A stretch of 64,000 nucleotides of DNA from Flavobacterium sp. Leaf82 (GTDB lineage: Bacteria; Bacteroidota; Bacteroidia; Flavobacteriales; Flavobacteriaceae), in NCBI RefSeq assembly GCF_001422725.1, contig NZ_LMMA01000032.1:605198-669197 (forward strand), in the 5' to 3' direction. Shown piece after piece: positions 8,554 through 18,072 of this stretch; the stretch's first letter is position 1, and every line of letters begins with the position of its first letter. A program made the translations under genes and the position numbers. The notes under the pieces were generated by a model. That model did no database searches. It was not told the DNA's origin and saw only the letters and a list, made by a program, of their open reading frames with translations.

Positions 8554-8671
8554 AAGGTTTTGCCACAGGCGCTAATACTAGGATCAGATAGTGTTAAATG
8601 TCATTTTATAAAATAATACAAGACTAAAAAAAACAAATTTTATTCATAAAACTTTACTCCCCCACGACAGT

Positions 8672-9886
8672 ATGGTATTAATCGTAGACGATATAAAGGC
8701 AAATATTATTGCCCTGAAAAAAACATTAGAGCTGCATAATATTGAAGTAGATACTGCTGAATCCGGGGAAGAAGCCCTGAAGAAAATTCTTAAAACAAAT
8801 TACTGTCTTATTATAATGGACGTTCAAATGCCGGGACTTGACGGTTTTGAAGTAGTAAAAATTCTTTCAGGCAATAAACGCACAAAGGATATACCGGTTA
8901 TATTTTTATCAGCATTAAATATCGAGAAAAAATATATTTTTAAAGGATATGAAACCGGTGCGGTAGAATATATTACGAAACCTGTAGACACAGATTTACT
9001 GATTTTAAAAGTAAAAACTTTCCTGAAAATCTACGAGCAGCAAAATGAATTAAAAGGAATAAAAGAATTACTGTCTAAAGAAATAAAAATCAGGAAAGAA
9101 GCACAGGATAATCTCGAAATTAAAATCGCCGAAAGAACCAAGGAACTGGTTTCGAAAAACGAAGAATTAGAGATGAAAAATCACGAATTGCAGCAATTTT
9201 CATGGGTTGTATCGCATGATTTAAATGAACCCATCCGGAAAATCCAGATTTTTATAAAAATCATCAAAGAGCTTTATCTCGCAGATGATGCAAAAGCGGT
9301 AGATTATGTAGATCGTACGATTAAATCAGCAGAAAGAATGCAGACTTTAATTACCGATTTATTGGCATATTCAAGATTATCATCTCAGGTAAAACCGGAA
9401 TCTACAGACCTGAATGTGGTTTTGCAGGAAGTACTTTCTGATTTTGATTATCTTATCGAAAGAAAAAATGCTACCATAAAAACCAGTGAACTTCCTACCA
9501 TAGATAGTATTCCGAGCCAGTTGAGGCAGGTTTTTCAGAATTTGATCGGGAATGCATTGAAATTCTCCGGAAATTCACAAAAACCTTTGATCGAAATTAC
9601 ATCTGAATTAATTTCAGAAAAATCCTTTGAAAGTTCAACTTCTCCGGAAGGAAAATTTTGCCGAATCACGGTAAAAGATAACGGAATAGGTTTTGATGAA
9701 ATTTACCTCGATCGGATATTTATTATTTTCCAGAGTTTAAACGATCGCCAATCTTATGAAGGAACCGGAATTGGATTAGCAATCGCTAAAAAAATCATCG
9801 AAAAACATAACGGATTAATCACAGCAAAAAGTCAGGTTGGACATGGTGCCAGCTTTATTATTATACTCCCTTTAAAATACGAATAA
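8672..9886 (+). CDS. Receiver-histidine kinase (REC-HisKA-HATPase)
   Basis: A 404-residue cytoplasmic kinase with the receiver first: VLIVDD at residues 2-7, phospho-acceptor D50 in LIIMDVQMPGLDGFE, T/S switch in PVIFLSA, and K in YITKPVD. A coiled coil (about 125-175) leads to HisKA with SHDLNEPIRK (histidine near 187), then N-box LIGNALKFSG, NGIGF and GTGIGLAIAKK. A kinase with its own N-terminal receiver usually takes a signal from an upstream kinase. It is first in the cluster, 15 bases before the large hybrid kinase, and its HisKA-HATPase core resembles that of the PAS kinase at 1977-5183. Confidence 0.92.
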   Translation: MVLIVDDIKANIIALKKTLELHNIEVDTAESGEEALKKILKTNYCLIIMDVQMPGLDGFEVVKILSGNKRTKDIPVIFLSALNIEKKYIFKGYETGAVEYITKPVDTDLLILKVKTFLKIYEQQNELKGIKELLSKEIKIRKEAQDNLEIKIAERTKELVSKNEELEMKNHELQQFSWVVSHDLNEPIRKIQIFIKIIKELYLADDAKAVDYVDRTIKSAERMQTLITDLLAYSRLSSQVKPESTDLNVVLQEVLSDFDYLIERKNATIKTSELPTIDSIPSQLRQVFQNLIGNALKFSGNSQKPLIEITSELISEKSFESSTSPEGKFCRITVKDNGIGFDEIYLDRIFIIFQSLNDRQSYEGTGIGLAIAKKIIEKHNGLITAKSQVGHGASFIIILPLKYE

Positions 9887-9901
9887 TTATAATTTAAATG
9901 T

Positions 9902-12900
9902 ATGAAGAGCAATTTTAGAAGAAATTTACTCATAAGTTCTACTGTTTCATTACTGGTTTTAATGATCAGTTCTACAGCTTCTTATCTAAGTATAAAAAGC
10001 TTATTAAGCAGTAATTTTTGGGTCAATCATACCCAGGAAGTAATTTATAACCTGAACGAAGGTTCAGCTATAATTACAGAGGCACAAACCAGTATGCGGG
10101 GATATTTGATTACCGGCGACGAGCAATTTGTGCAGCGCTATAATGATGCAGAGATAAAATCGAATTCGTATTTTGAAAAAGTTAATGAACTTACTGTAGA
10201 TAATCCGTCGCAGCAACAGCAGTTAAAAGAATTAAAAACGCAAAGAAGTAATTTTTTTAAATATCTCAACAATCAAATTGTAAAAAAACGATTAGGAAAA
10301 GATGCCGTAGTATTTGATCTCAACGAGGGGAGAACAATGATGAACGACTTGCGTTCTCAAATTAAAACAGTCGAAAATACAGAACAAAATCTTTTAAAAG
10401 AACGCAACCAAAACTCAGAACGATACGGAATGTACAGTATCATTTTGATTATTGTTGCTTTTATAGTCGCTTTTCTGATTTCGATTGTCTTTTTAATCCG
10501 AATTTTAAAAGATTTTAATGAGCGTGCTTTACTTCAAAACGAATTAGAGAGAAAAGACATAGAAACAGCGCAGAGAATTGAGGCGATTAGTACAATAGCG
10601 AGTAATATTTCGAGCGGAAATTATGATATTCGTGTAGATGATACAAAAGCTGATGCATTAGGCAGCGTAGGTGAATCGCTGAATAATATGGGAGTTTCCC
10701 TAAAAAGTTCTTTTGATCTGTTATCGCAAAAAGAATGGATGCAAACTGGTGTTGCGAATCTTAATAATGTCATGCTGGGAGATAAAACGCTTCAAAAACT
10801 ATCAAAAGATGTTATTGAATTTGTTTGTCAATATACTAACAGCAGCGCGGGAGTTTTGTATGTTCTGGAAGAAAATGAACTTTATGTAAGCGGAGGATAC
10901 AGTTATATCCCAAGTAAAAACCGCGAGCGTATTCAAAAAGGGGAAGGCTTAATTGGGCAGGCAATTATTTCAGGAAAATTATTGGAATTAAAAACATTAT
11001 CACCGGACGATATTCACATTAATTATGCATTAGGACAAATAAAACCAACTCATATTGTGGCAGTTCCATTGTTAGATACAAGGATAGAAGGCGCTCTTGA
11101 GCTGGCAAGTATTTACGGATTTTCTGACTTGCATTTAGAGTTTTTAAGAACGGTTTCGAATAATATTGGAATCGCAATTAAATCTACTCAAAACAGAAAA
11201 AGGGTAATGGAATTATTAGAAGAAACCAAATCCCAGTCTGAAGAACTTCAGGTTCAGCATAGCGAATTAGAAGCTATTAATGCAGAGTTGGAAGCTCAAA
11301 CAGAAAAACTGCAAGCTTCTGAAGAGGAACTAAGAGTGCAACAGGAAGAGTTGGAACAAACCAACGAAGAATTGTCTGAAAGAAGTGTTTTACTGGAAGA
11401 AAAAAACAACGAAATCCAGAAAAAATCTGAAGCACTTGAACTTACAACACGTTATAAGTCAGAGTTTTTGGCAAATATGTCACACGAATTAAGAACACCT
11501 TTAAACTCAATCCTGCTTTTAAGCCGATTGTTATCTGAAAACAATAACAAAAGCATGGTTTCTGAAGAAATTGAGTTCGCCAAAGTAATTCAGAGTTCAG
11601 GAAACAGTTTATTGGGATTGATCGACGAGATTCTGGATTTATCTAAAATTGAAGCAGGTAAAATGGAACTTGAATTCCTGGATGTTTCAACAAAAGAAAT
11701 CACAGATACTTTATGGAACTTATTTAATCAGGTTGCTAAAGAAAAAGGAATTAAGTTTGAAATTATTTCTAAAGATGCGCCAGTTGTCATTAAAACAGAC
11801 AAAATGCGTTTAGAACAAATTCTAAAAAACCTGATTTCCAACGCTATTAAATTCACGGAAAAAGGAACAGTTAGTATAGAAATAAAAATAAATACTGACG
11901 ATGATAAAGTGATTTGCTTTATTGTAAAAGATACCGGAATAGGAATTCCGTTAGACAAACAGCCTTTAATTTTCGAAGCTTTTCAACAAGCAGATGGTTC
12001 AACAAAACGTAAATATGGCGGAACCGGTTTGGGATTATCAATCAGCAGGGAATTAGCAAAACTGCTTCGTGGTGAAATAATCCTGCACAGTAAAGTAAAT
12101 CAGGGAAGTACGTTTACTTTATGCCTTCCTGTTTTTGGATCTGCAATGCATAAAATCAATGTAGAAAAAATTCCTCCAACAGAATTTACTGAGGTGTCAG
12201 AAGAACAAGAAAAACCTGTAAAGAGAAAATACATAAGCGAGACTATTCCGGCTGAAATCGAAGACGACAGAGATTCAATTGAAGATGGAGATAAAGTAAT
12301 CCTTATTGTAGAAGACGATATTAACTTTGCCAAATCACTTTTGAGTTTTACCAGACAAAAAGGATATAAAGGTGTTGTTTCTGTTCGTGGTGATTATGCC
12401 CTGAACTTTACCTTACTTTATAATCCGGTTGGTGTTTTGTTAGACATCGAATTACCAATAAAAAGTGGCTGGGAAGTACTGGAAGAATTAAAAAATCATT
12501 CAGAAACCAAACATATTCCGGTTCATATTATGTCATCGCATAAACTAAAACAGGAAAGTTTACTAAAAGGAGCAGTTGATTTCTTAGATAAACCGGTTGC
12601 GTTTGATAAAATTCCGGATGTGTTTTTAAGAATTGAACACATCATAAATAAAGACGCACAAAAAGTCCTGATTATCGAGGACAATCCAAAACATGCTAAA
12701 GCATTGGCATATTTCCTGGAAACATATAATATCAACTCTGAAATAAAAAGTGAAGTTTCGCAAGGATTAGAAGCTTTAAATAAAACAGAAGTAGATTGTG
12801 TTATTCTTGATATGGGAATTCCGGATAAACACGCTTATCAAATTTTAGATGGTGTAAAAAAATCTCCGGGATTAGAAAATCTTCCGGTAATTGTATTTAC

Positions 12901-13471
12901 AGGAAAAAGTTTGTCGATGAAAGAAGAAGTGAAAATTAAAAAATATGCGGATTCGATTATTGTAAAAACGGCGCATTCTTACCAAAGAATGTTAGACGAA
13001 GTATCACTTTTCCTTCACTTGGTAGAAGATAAAAAAGATGGAAAAGACAAAAAAGAAAGCCATAAAAAGCTAAATTTACTAAACAATATCCTGCATGATA
13101 AAAAGGTATTGATTGTAGACGACGACGTTCGTAACATTTATTCTCTGACAAAAGCGCTTGAAGTCTTTAAAATGAACGTTATTACCGCTTTTGATGGTAA
13201 AGAAGCAATTAAAATTTTAGGTGAACATCCTGATACTGATGTTGTTTTACTGGATATGATGATGCCAAATATGGATGGTTATGAAACAGCCGAAAAAATT
13301 AGAAGCATTCCTAAATTTTTAAGCTTACCATTAATCGCCGTAACAGCCAAAGCAATGACAGGCGACAGAGAAAAATGCATCAAAGCCGGAGCATCAGATT
13401 ATATTACAAAACCGGTAGATATTGATCAGTTACTTTCGCTATTGAGAGTTTGGTTGTATGATAAAATCTAG
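9902..13471 (+). CDS. CHASE3-HAMP-GAF hybrid histidine kinase with three receivers
   Basis: A 1189-residue membrane hybrid kinase. TM1 is at about 10-32, a periplasmic CHASE3-like helical domain at about 38-172, and TM2 at about 177-199. HAMP (about 200-270), GAF (about 285-432) and a long coiled coil (about 437-520; EELQVQHSELEAINAELEAQ) lead to the kinase core. HisKA has H528 (NMSHELRTPLN), with N-box LISNAIKFTEKG, GIGIP and GTGLGLSISRE. Three receivers follow, with D848, D970 and D1118. The third ends in the standard YITKPVD and resembles the separate receiver at 13675-14040. This architecture is common in stress phosphorelays with CheB/CheR partners. The periplasmic signal is unknown. Confidence 0.93.
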   Translation: MKSNFRRNLLISSTVSLLVLMISSTASYLSIKSLLSSNFWVNHTQEVIYNLNEGSAIITEAQTSMRGYLITGDEQFVQRYNDAEIKSNSYFEKVNELTVDNPSQQQQLKELKTQRSNFFKYLNNQIVKKRLGKDAVVFDLNEGRTMMNDLRSQIKTVENTEQNLLKERNQNSERYGMYSIILIIVAFIVAFLISIVFLIRILKDFNERALLQNELERKDIETAQRIEAISTIASNISSGNYDIRVDDTKADALGSVGESLNNMGVSLKSSFDLLSQKEWMQTGVANLNNVMLGDKTLQKLSKDVIEFVCQYTNSSAGVLYVLEENELYVSGGYSYIPSKNRERIQKGEGLIGQAIISGKLLELKTLSPDDIHINYALGQIKPTHIVAVPLLDTRIEGALELASIYGFSDLHLEFLRTVSNNIGIAIKSTQNRKRVMELLEETKSQSEELQVQHSELEAINAELEAQTEKLQASEEELRVQQEELEQTNEELSERSVLLEEKNNEIQKKSEALELTTRYKSEFLANMSHELRTPLNSILLLSRLLSENNNKSMVSEEIEFAKVIQSSGNSLLGLIDEILDLSKIEAGKMELEFLDVSTKEITDTLWNLFNQVAKEKGIKFEIISKDAPVVIKTDKMRLEQILKNLISNAIKFTEKGTVSIEIKINTDDDKVICFIVKDTGIGIPLDKQPLIFEAFQQADGSTKRKYGGTGLGLSISRELAKLLRGEIILHSKVNQGSTFTLCLPVFGSAMHKINVEKIPPTEFTEVSEEQEKPVKRKYISETIPAEIEDDRDSIEDGDKVILIVEDDINFAKSLLSFTRQKGYKGVVSVRGDYALNFTLLYNPVGVLLDIELPIKSGWEVLEELKNHSETKHIPVHIMSSHKLKQESLLKGAVDFLDKPVAFDKIPDVFLRIEHIINKDAQKVLIIEDNPKHAKALAYFLETYNINSEIKSEVSQGLEALNKTEVDCVILDMGIPDKHAYQILDGVKKSPGLENLPVIVFTGKSLSMKEEVKIKKYADSIIVKTAHSYQRMLDEVSLFLHLVEDKKDGKDKKESHKKLNLLNNILHDKKVLIVDDDVRNIYSLTKALEVFKMNVITAFDGKEAIKILGEHPDTDVVLLDMMMPNMDGYETAEKIRSIPKFLSLPLIAVTAKAMTGDREKCIKAGASDYITKPVDIDQLLSLLRVWLYDKI

Positions 13472-13650
13472 ATAAGAGGAAAGAGGAAAGATTATAGAAT
13501 ATAGAAGAAAGAAGAAAGAGTAGAGAATAAAGAGAAGTGCTGCAGATTAATTTAAAAAATCTTTTGAATCTGTGAAATCTGTGGCAAAAGAAAAATTAGC
13601 TACACAAACATTAAAAAAATAATTCGTGCAAATTCGTGGAATTCGTGGCG
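13472..13650. repeat. Composite repeat spacer inside the signalling cluster
   Basis: A purine-only tract (roughly 13472-13537, AAAGAGGAAAG and AGAAGAAAGAAGAAAG units) is followed by AATCTGTGAAATCTGTGGC (near 13565) and by AATTCGTG/AATTCGTGG units (13621-13648). All three resemble dispersed Flavobacterium spacer repeats. It is the only long gap in an otherwise tight gene cluster and may carry a processing site, a weak terminator or nothing functional. Confidence 0.6.
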
Positions 13651-13674
13651 TAAAAAAAATAAAAGGTGGACGAA

Positions 13675-14040
13675 ATGAATAAAAAAAGACTCTTAATTAT
13701 TGATGATGATTCTAGAAATATTTTTGCTTTAGAACACACTTTACGTGCAAAATCATACGATTGTTTGTCTTGTTTAAGTGCTGAAGAAGCTTTAAAAATA
13801 TTGAGTACAGACGAGCCTGTCGATGCAATTTTAATCGATATGATGATGCCGGAAATGGATGGCTACGACGCAATTCCTATAATTAAGGCAATTCCAGAAA
13901 GACGATCTGCCTATATTGTTGCTGTTACAGCGCAGGCAATGATAGGCGATAAAGAAAAATGTCTGGAAGCAGGAGCAGATGCGTATATCTCAAAACCGGT
14001 AGATGTAGATAAATTACTTGCTATTTTGAGCAAAATTTGA
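13675..14040 (+). CDS. Stand-alone response regulator
   Basis: Read from ATG 13675 (MNKKRLLIIDDDS), because AAGGTGG just upstream is a good ribosome-binding site; a GTG at 13666 would be the longer alternative. About 121 residues, a receiver only: acidic IIDDDS, phospho-acceptor in AILIDMMMPEMDGYD, T/A switch (VAVTAQAM) and K in YISKPVD. It resembles the third receiver of the hybrid kinase upstream, suggesting duplication or exchange. It is followed 7 bases later by cheR-like and cheB-like genes and probably carries phosphate between kinase and effector. Confidence 0.9.
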   Translation: MNKKRLLIIDDDSRNIFALEHTLRAKSYDCLSCLSAEEALKILSTDEPVDAILIDMMMPEMDGYDAIPIIKAIPERRSAYIVAVTAQAMIGDKEKCLEAGADAYISKPVDVDKLLAILSKI

Positions 14041-14047
14041 GGAGATT

Positions 14048-14857
14048 ATGATTGAGGATATCGAATTAGAAACACTTATTAATGATGTATACGAATATTA
14101 TGGATTTGACTTTAGCAGTTACTCCCGTGCTTCATTAAAAAGGCGTGTAAACAGAGTAATGCATTTAGATGGATTTACCCATTTTCATGAATTTCTTTCT
14201 AAAGTTCGTTACGATCAGGAATATTATAAAAGGATGGTCGATGAAATTACCGTAAATGTTACGGAGATGTTTCGCGATCCTGCTTTTTATACCATCGTTA
14301 GAAATGAAATTTTACCCCTTTTAGGCACAAAACCTTTTATTAGATTGTGGCATGCAGGATGTTCTACCGGCGAAGAAGTGTATTCTATGGCTATAATGCT
14401 AAAAGAAGCAGGTTTGCTGCATAAATCCTTAATTTATGCAACAGATATTAATGCAACTGTATTAGAGACAGCAAAAAAAGGAATTTTCCCTTTGCGAATG
14501 ATGAAAGAATATTCAGAAAACTATAGGGATTCCGGCGGGCTCGAAGATTTTTCAAGTTATTATATTGCCAATTACGGTATCGCTAAATTTAATGCTGAAC
14601 TGGCTGAAAAAATGGTTTTCTCACAGCATAATTTAGTTTCAGATACATCATTCAATGAATTTGATATGATATTATGCCGCAATGTTTTAATTTATTTTGA
14701 TAATAACCTTCAAAAAAGAGTTATTAATTTATTCGATGAAAGTTTAGCCACTTTAGGTTTTTTAGCACTTGGTACAAAAGAAACCATAAAATATTCTATT
14801 AGTATGAGTAAATACAAACAGTTGGATAAAGAAAAAATATGGAGGAAGATAAAATAA
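14048..14857 (+). CDS. CheR-type protein methyltransferase
   Basis: A 269-residue SAM-dependent protein-glutamate methyltransferase. The N-terminal helical CheR_N part (about 1-75) has FDFSSYSRASLKRRVNR and the linker VNVTEMFRDP, which positions the substrate. The SAM site is HAGCSTGEEVYSMAI (about 103-117), then ATDIN, and NVLIYF near 217. No TPR or pentapeptide-binding extension. It overlaps the CheB-type gene by 19 bases, so the two are translationally coupled. No chemoreceptor is in the window, so the methylated target is unknown; the coiled-coil of the hybrid kinase is one candidate (inference). Confidence 0.92.
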   Translation: MIEDIELETLINDVYEYYGFDFSSYSRASLKRRVNRVMHLDGFTHFHEFLSKVRYDQEYYKRMVDEITVNVTEMFRDPAFYTIVRNEILPLLGTKPFIRLWHAGCSTGEEVYSMAIMLKEAGLLHKSLIYATDINATVLETAKKGIFPLRMMKEYSENYRDSGGLEDFSSYYIANYGIAKFNAELAEKMVFSQHNLVSDTSFNEFDMILCRNVLIYFDNNLQKRVINLFDESLATLGFLALGTKETIKYSISMSKYKQLDKEKIWRKIK

Positions 14858-15426
14858 CAATATCAAACTGTAAAGTACTTATTATAGGCGGATCTGCAGG
14901 AAGCTTAAATGCTTTAATGCAAATCCTGCCTGATTTGCAAAATATAAACGGGTTTGCAATCGTAATCGTATTGCATCGCAAAAGCACAGATGATCAGACA
15001 TTAGAAGAGCTTATTATACTAAAATCGAATATTGAGGTTAAAGTAGTCGAGGACAAAGCGCCACTTCTCGCAGGATTTATCTATGTTGCTCCGTCAAATT
15101 ATCATTTATTATTCGAAAAAAACGAAACACTTTCTTTAGATATTTCAGAAAAAATCAATTACAGCCGTCCCAGTATAGATGTTTCATTTGAGTCAGCCGC
15201 AGAAATTTACGGCGATTCCTTAGTGGGAATTTTATTATCAGGATCCAATACTGATGGAACGTATGGTTTGAAAGCTATTAAAGCCGCAGGAGGAAAAATT
15301 GCGGTTCAAAATCCTCTTTCTGCAGATATGCCTTTTATGCCCAACAACGCTATTTTAAATGCAAATCCTGATTTTGTTTTAACAAATGAAGAGATCCTGA
15401 CATTTATTAGTAACATCAATACTTAA
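14839..15426 (+). CDS. CheB-type methylesterase without receiver domain
   Basis: A 195-residue catalytic domain of protein-glutamate methylesterase. The triad is visible: S19 in IGGSAGS, H46 in VLHRK, and D139 in LLSGSNTDGTYG. The APSNYHLLF and SRPSIDVSFESAA segments match CheB. The N-terminal receiver that normally inhibits CheB is missing; the single receiver two genes upstream could supply that control in trans. ATG 14839 lies inside the CheR gene. Its presence with CheR and hybrid kinases, in a group usually without flagellar chemotaxis, points to adaptation of a non-chemotactic sensor. Confidence 0.9.
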   Translation: MEEDKITISNCKVLIIGGSAGSLNALMQILPDLQNINGFAIVIVLHRKSTDDQTLEELIILKSNIEVKVVEDKAPLLAGFIYVAPSNYHLLFEKNETLSLDISEKINYSRPSIDVSFESAAEIYGDSLVGILLSGSNTDGTYGLKAIKAAGGKIAVQNPLSADMPFMPNNAILNANPDFVLTNEEILTFISNINT

Positions 15427-15429
15427 GAT

Positions 15430-16203
15430 TTATTTTTTAGGTTTCACTTCTTCATCCTCCGGAAGGATTACTTTATTCAATTCTGCTTCTTTTTCAGCCC
15501 TTCTTTGTGCTGCTTTTCCTTTACCAATAGGTAAACCAGCCGTTACATACAAAGACCTGTTGTATACATTAGGTCCGTCGCCCTTCATAACGGGAACAAG
15601 TCCGTAATAATATTGAACCGTTACATTGAGTCCGTTTCCAACATTCATGTGATAGCCTACGCCAAGAGCAACCCCGGCATCAATAACCCGTATTTGATCG
15701 CGAATATTCTTTTTATAAATCACATCATCTTTATCGTATTCTTGCTTGAATTCATCAAAAGCCTTGGCAAGTAAGCCCAATTGAGGCCCGGTTTTAAGAT
15801 AAATATTATTTTTAAACTGATATTTAATTAAAATAGGCACATTAAAATAGCGTATTTCACGATTTACACTTCCTCCCGCAAATGTATTATCCAGATTAAC
15901 ATCGTTTAAAGAATAAACCGGAATTCCGTGCGCACCCATAGGAGATTTTACAATTACGCCCGTATTAATCATCCAGGCAGGATTTTTTTTAGAACGAATA
16001 TCAAAATAAAAACCCAGATTAAAACCTACATTAGTTCCTGAAGATTCCAGATCAGAAATTGTAGAGAAATTTACCCCGCCATCCAGACCAAATTCAAGAA
16101 AAGGAGAATTTAGTTTGTCTCCAAAAATTAAGGAAATTAAAACTTGCGAGCGTGCCGTAGAAATGCAAAACAATGCGATAAGTAATAATAAACCTTTTTT
16201 CAT
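15430..16203 (-). CDS. Outer-membrane beta-barrel protein (OmpW/porin-like)
   Basis: Read from ATG 16203 (MKKGLLLLIALFCIS), about 257 residues; an upstream ATG at 16224 would put seven residues before the signal peptide. The signal peptide is cleaved after ARSQ. The body is alternating beta strands (GGVNFSTISD, GFNLGFYFDIRS, VPILIKYQFK, YLKTGPQLGLLAKA, GVGYHMNVGNGL, VTVQYYYGLVPV), as in the PorT/outer-membrane barrel group. A charged tail rich in E and K (about 225-257) follows. It lies 10 bases after the neighbouring gene and is co-transcribed with it. Function unknown. Confidence 0.7.
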   Translation of the reverse strand: MKKGLLLLIALFCISTARSQVLISLIFGDKLNSPFLEFGLDGGVNFSTISDLESSGTNVGFNLGFYFDIRSKKNPAWMINTGVIVKSPMGAHGIPVYSLNDVNLDNTFAGGSVNREIRYFNVPILIKYQFKNNIYLKTGPQLGLLAKAFDEFKQEYDKDDVIYKKNIRDQIRVIDAGVALGVGYHMNVGNGLNVTVQYYYGLVPVMKGDGPNVYNRSLYVTAGLPIGKGKAAQRRAEKEAELNKVILPEDEEVKPKK

Positions 16204-16213
16204 ATAATGAGAA

Positions 16214-17335
16214 TTAAAGTCCAAAGCGATATTGCAGACCGGCTAAATATTGTGTACGAGAACCCAAAAATCCAGCTTCGAGTCTAAACATGATATGTTT
16301 ATTGTATTGAAATTGAGATCCAACAATAAAGTTCCACATATCTTTAGGTGATTTTTGTAATGAATATTGTACCGTTGATGATCCTGCAGTACTCAAAGCA
16401 CCATCAAGAGTCGTTAAAAAAGTTCCAGCAGATTCTAAAGCTCTGTTTGCCGTATTATGTTTCGCAATATTGGCGGGATTTTTTTGCTGAGACGCCGTTA
16501 ATCCGTCCCACCAGGTATCTACTTTTGTTTGGTTTTCAGACACTTTTGTTAATCCGGTATCTACTTTTTCCTGAGCGTTATCCAGATTCAAAACATCAGA
16601 TAAAGCGATGTTTCCCTGCGTGTTTCCTTCAATATGAACTCGGAAACCACCAACCCAGACTGCAATATTTCGTTCCGGTTTACGCAGTTTGAACGTTTTA
16701 CCTAATCTTGGACCAAAAATATACGAGAAAGCAGGTTTATCCAGAGCACTAACATCACTCCAGGACATATTCATATCCAGCGCCAGCCATCCTCCGCCAA
16801 TACCAATTGTAGGCGTTAATCCAAAACCAAATGTAGTGGCATCAAAATTAGCTTTAGTACTAAAACTGGCAACTTGAGACCAGTTATTATCCGCGTCAGG
16901 AATCCAGATTCCCGCATTTATCTTAGTTGTAGGTTTTGCTTTTCCAAAAATTCCGTACACATTTAAAAACGGAAGCAGCCAAATATCTGGTCGGATAGTA
17001 ATCGCTCCAACTTCGACAGAAGATTTATCAAAACGTACAATTTCATCCAGGTTATATAATGGTCCGTTATTAAAACCAACTTGCAGATTTTTGATGTTTA
17101 TTTCAGAATCCTGCCAGAAATAATTTACTGAAAGCCCCGCAGAATAAGGCAATTTATATCCTTTTTGAGCTACTTTTTGTCCCCAAATAGGTAAAGCATA
17201 TGGATATTCCTCGACTTTAAGACTGTCTTTTAATTCCTGATTTTTCGCTCCTACAATTTTTTCAGTGTATACCTGTCCAAAAATCTGCATACTTAAAAAT
17301 AAAAAAAAGACTGATAGTAGTGTATTATATTTCAT
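16214..17335 (-). CDS. Outer-membrane or secreted barrel protein, unknown function
   Basis: 373 residues with a clear signal peptide (about 1-20, ending IFGQ). Beta-rich segments (GLSVNYFWQDSEINI, FGFGLTPTIGIGGG, LALDMNMSWSDV, FSYIFGPRLGKTFKL) suggest an outer-membrane barrel. A polar helical insertion (about 255-325, DNAQEKVDTGLTKVSENQTK) probably lies outside it. The end YLAGLQYRFGL has an aromatic terminal residue near the C-terminus, as in barrel proteins. First of two genes with the 15430 barrel. I do not recognise a named family. Confidence 0.65.
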   Translation of the reverse strand: MKYNTLLSVFFLFLSMQIFGQVYTEKIVGAKNQELKDSLKVEEYPYALPIWGQKVAQKGYKLPYSAGLSVNYFWQDSEINIKNLQVGFNNGPLYNLDEIVRFDKSSVEVGAITIRPDIWLLPFLNVYGIFGKAKPTTKINAGIWIPDADNNWSQVASFSTKANFDATTFGFGLTPTIGIGGGWLALDMNMSWSDVSALDKPAFSYIFGPRLGKTFKLRKPERNIAVWVGGFRVHIEGNTQGNIALSDVLNLDNAQEKVDTGLTKVSENQTKVDTWWDGLTASQQKNPANIAKHNTANRALESAGTFLTTLDGALSTAGSSTVQYSLQKSPKDMWNFIVGSQFQYNKHIMFRLEAGFLGSRTQYLAGLQYRFGL

Positions 17336-17653
17336 TGACTTTCGTTTTTAAAATTGTTAATTAATAGAAATGCGTAAAATAAACAGGGACTAATAGATTT
17401 TTAGCGGAAGTGGCGTTTAAGTTTTTGTTTTATAAACAATTAGGAATTTTGGCTTTAAAAGTATGAACTGAATTTATATGTTAATTATTGTTAAAGTTAA
17501 CTAAATTTTCTTACCAGTTCTAATATTTTTTTAAGAAAGTATATTTTTAGGAAAATGCATTTTAATGAAATCCGAAGGAAGTTTATCCTTTTTCATTTCC
17601 ATCATTTTCAATTATTTAGATTTTGTATTAGAAATAAATACTATTTTTGTTTT
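17336..17653. other. Divergent intergenic region
   Basis: An AT-rich gap between the minus-strand barrel pair and the plus-strand metal resistance genes. It must hold both promoters, but I see no clear TAnnTTTG pair and no repeat. Confidence 0.4.
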
Positions 17654-17977
17654 GTGAAATGGATTACAATTATATTGTCACTTTATTTAATCGCGCTTTC
17701 AAATATGCCTTGTGCAGATATGGAAGTAGATAGTGCTGTACATAAAACTGCTCAGTTTTCATCAGAAGCAAATCATACGCATGATAAAGACAATGATTTA
17801 TGTTCGCCGTTTTGTGCCTGTAATTGCTGCGGAGCACAGGTTTTAAGTTATCAAAGCACAGTAAGTTTTGATTTTCCTGCTGCATATACCATTATTTCAA
17901 TCCCATTACCCAATTATAATTCTGTTTTTGCTTCTAATTTCTACGGAAGCATTTGGCAACCCCCACAAATAGCATAA
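17654..17977 (+). CDS. Small Cys-rich exported protein upstream of a metal pump (DUF6660-like)
   Basis: I choose GTG 17654 because it begins a good signal peptide (VKWITIILSLYLIALSNMPCAD); the open frame extends upstream with unlikely sequence. About 107 residues. A His-containing segment (ANHTHDKDNDLC) runs into CSPFCACNCCG (C-x3-C-x-C-x-CC), a compact metal-binding cluster. The C-terminus FASNFYGSIWQPPQIA is conserved in small proteins found before CzcA/CusA genes in Flavobacteria. It is probably periplasmic or membrane-anchored and may buffer or sense zinc or copper (inference). Confidence 0.75.
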   Translation: MKWITIILSLYLIALSNMPCADMEVDSAVHKTAQFSSEANHTHDKDNDLCSPFCACNCCGAQVLSYQSTVSFDFPAAYTIISIPLPNYNSVFASNFYGSIWQPPQIA

Positions 17978-18072
17978 TGATGCCTGATTAAATTCAGGTT
18001 AGAGAGTTGTGGATTTTCCACAAAAGTAATAGACAAACCTTGTCTAATTTCTCACGCCATTATACCATTAAA

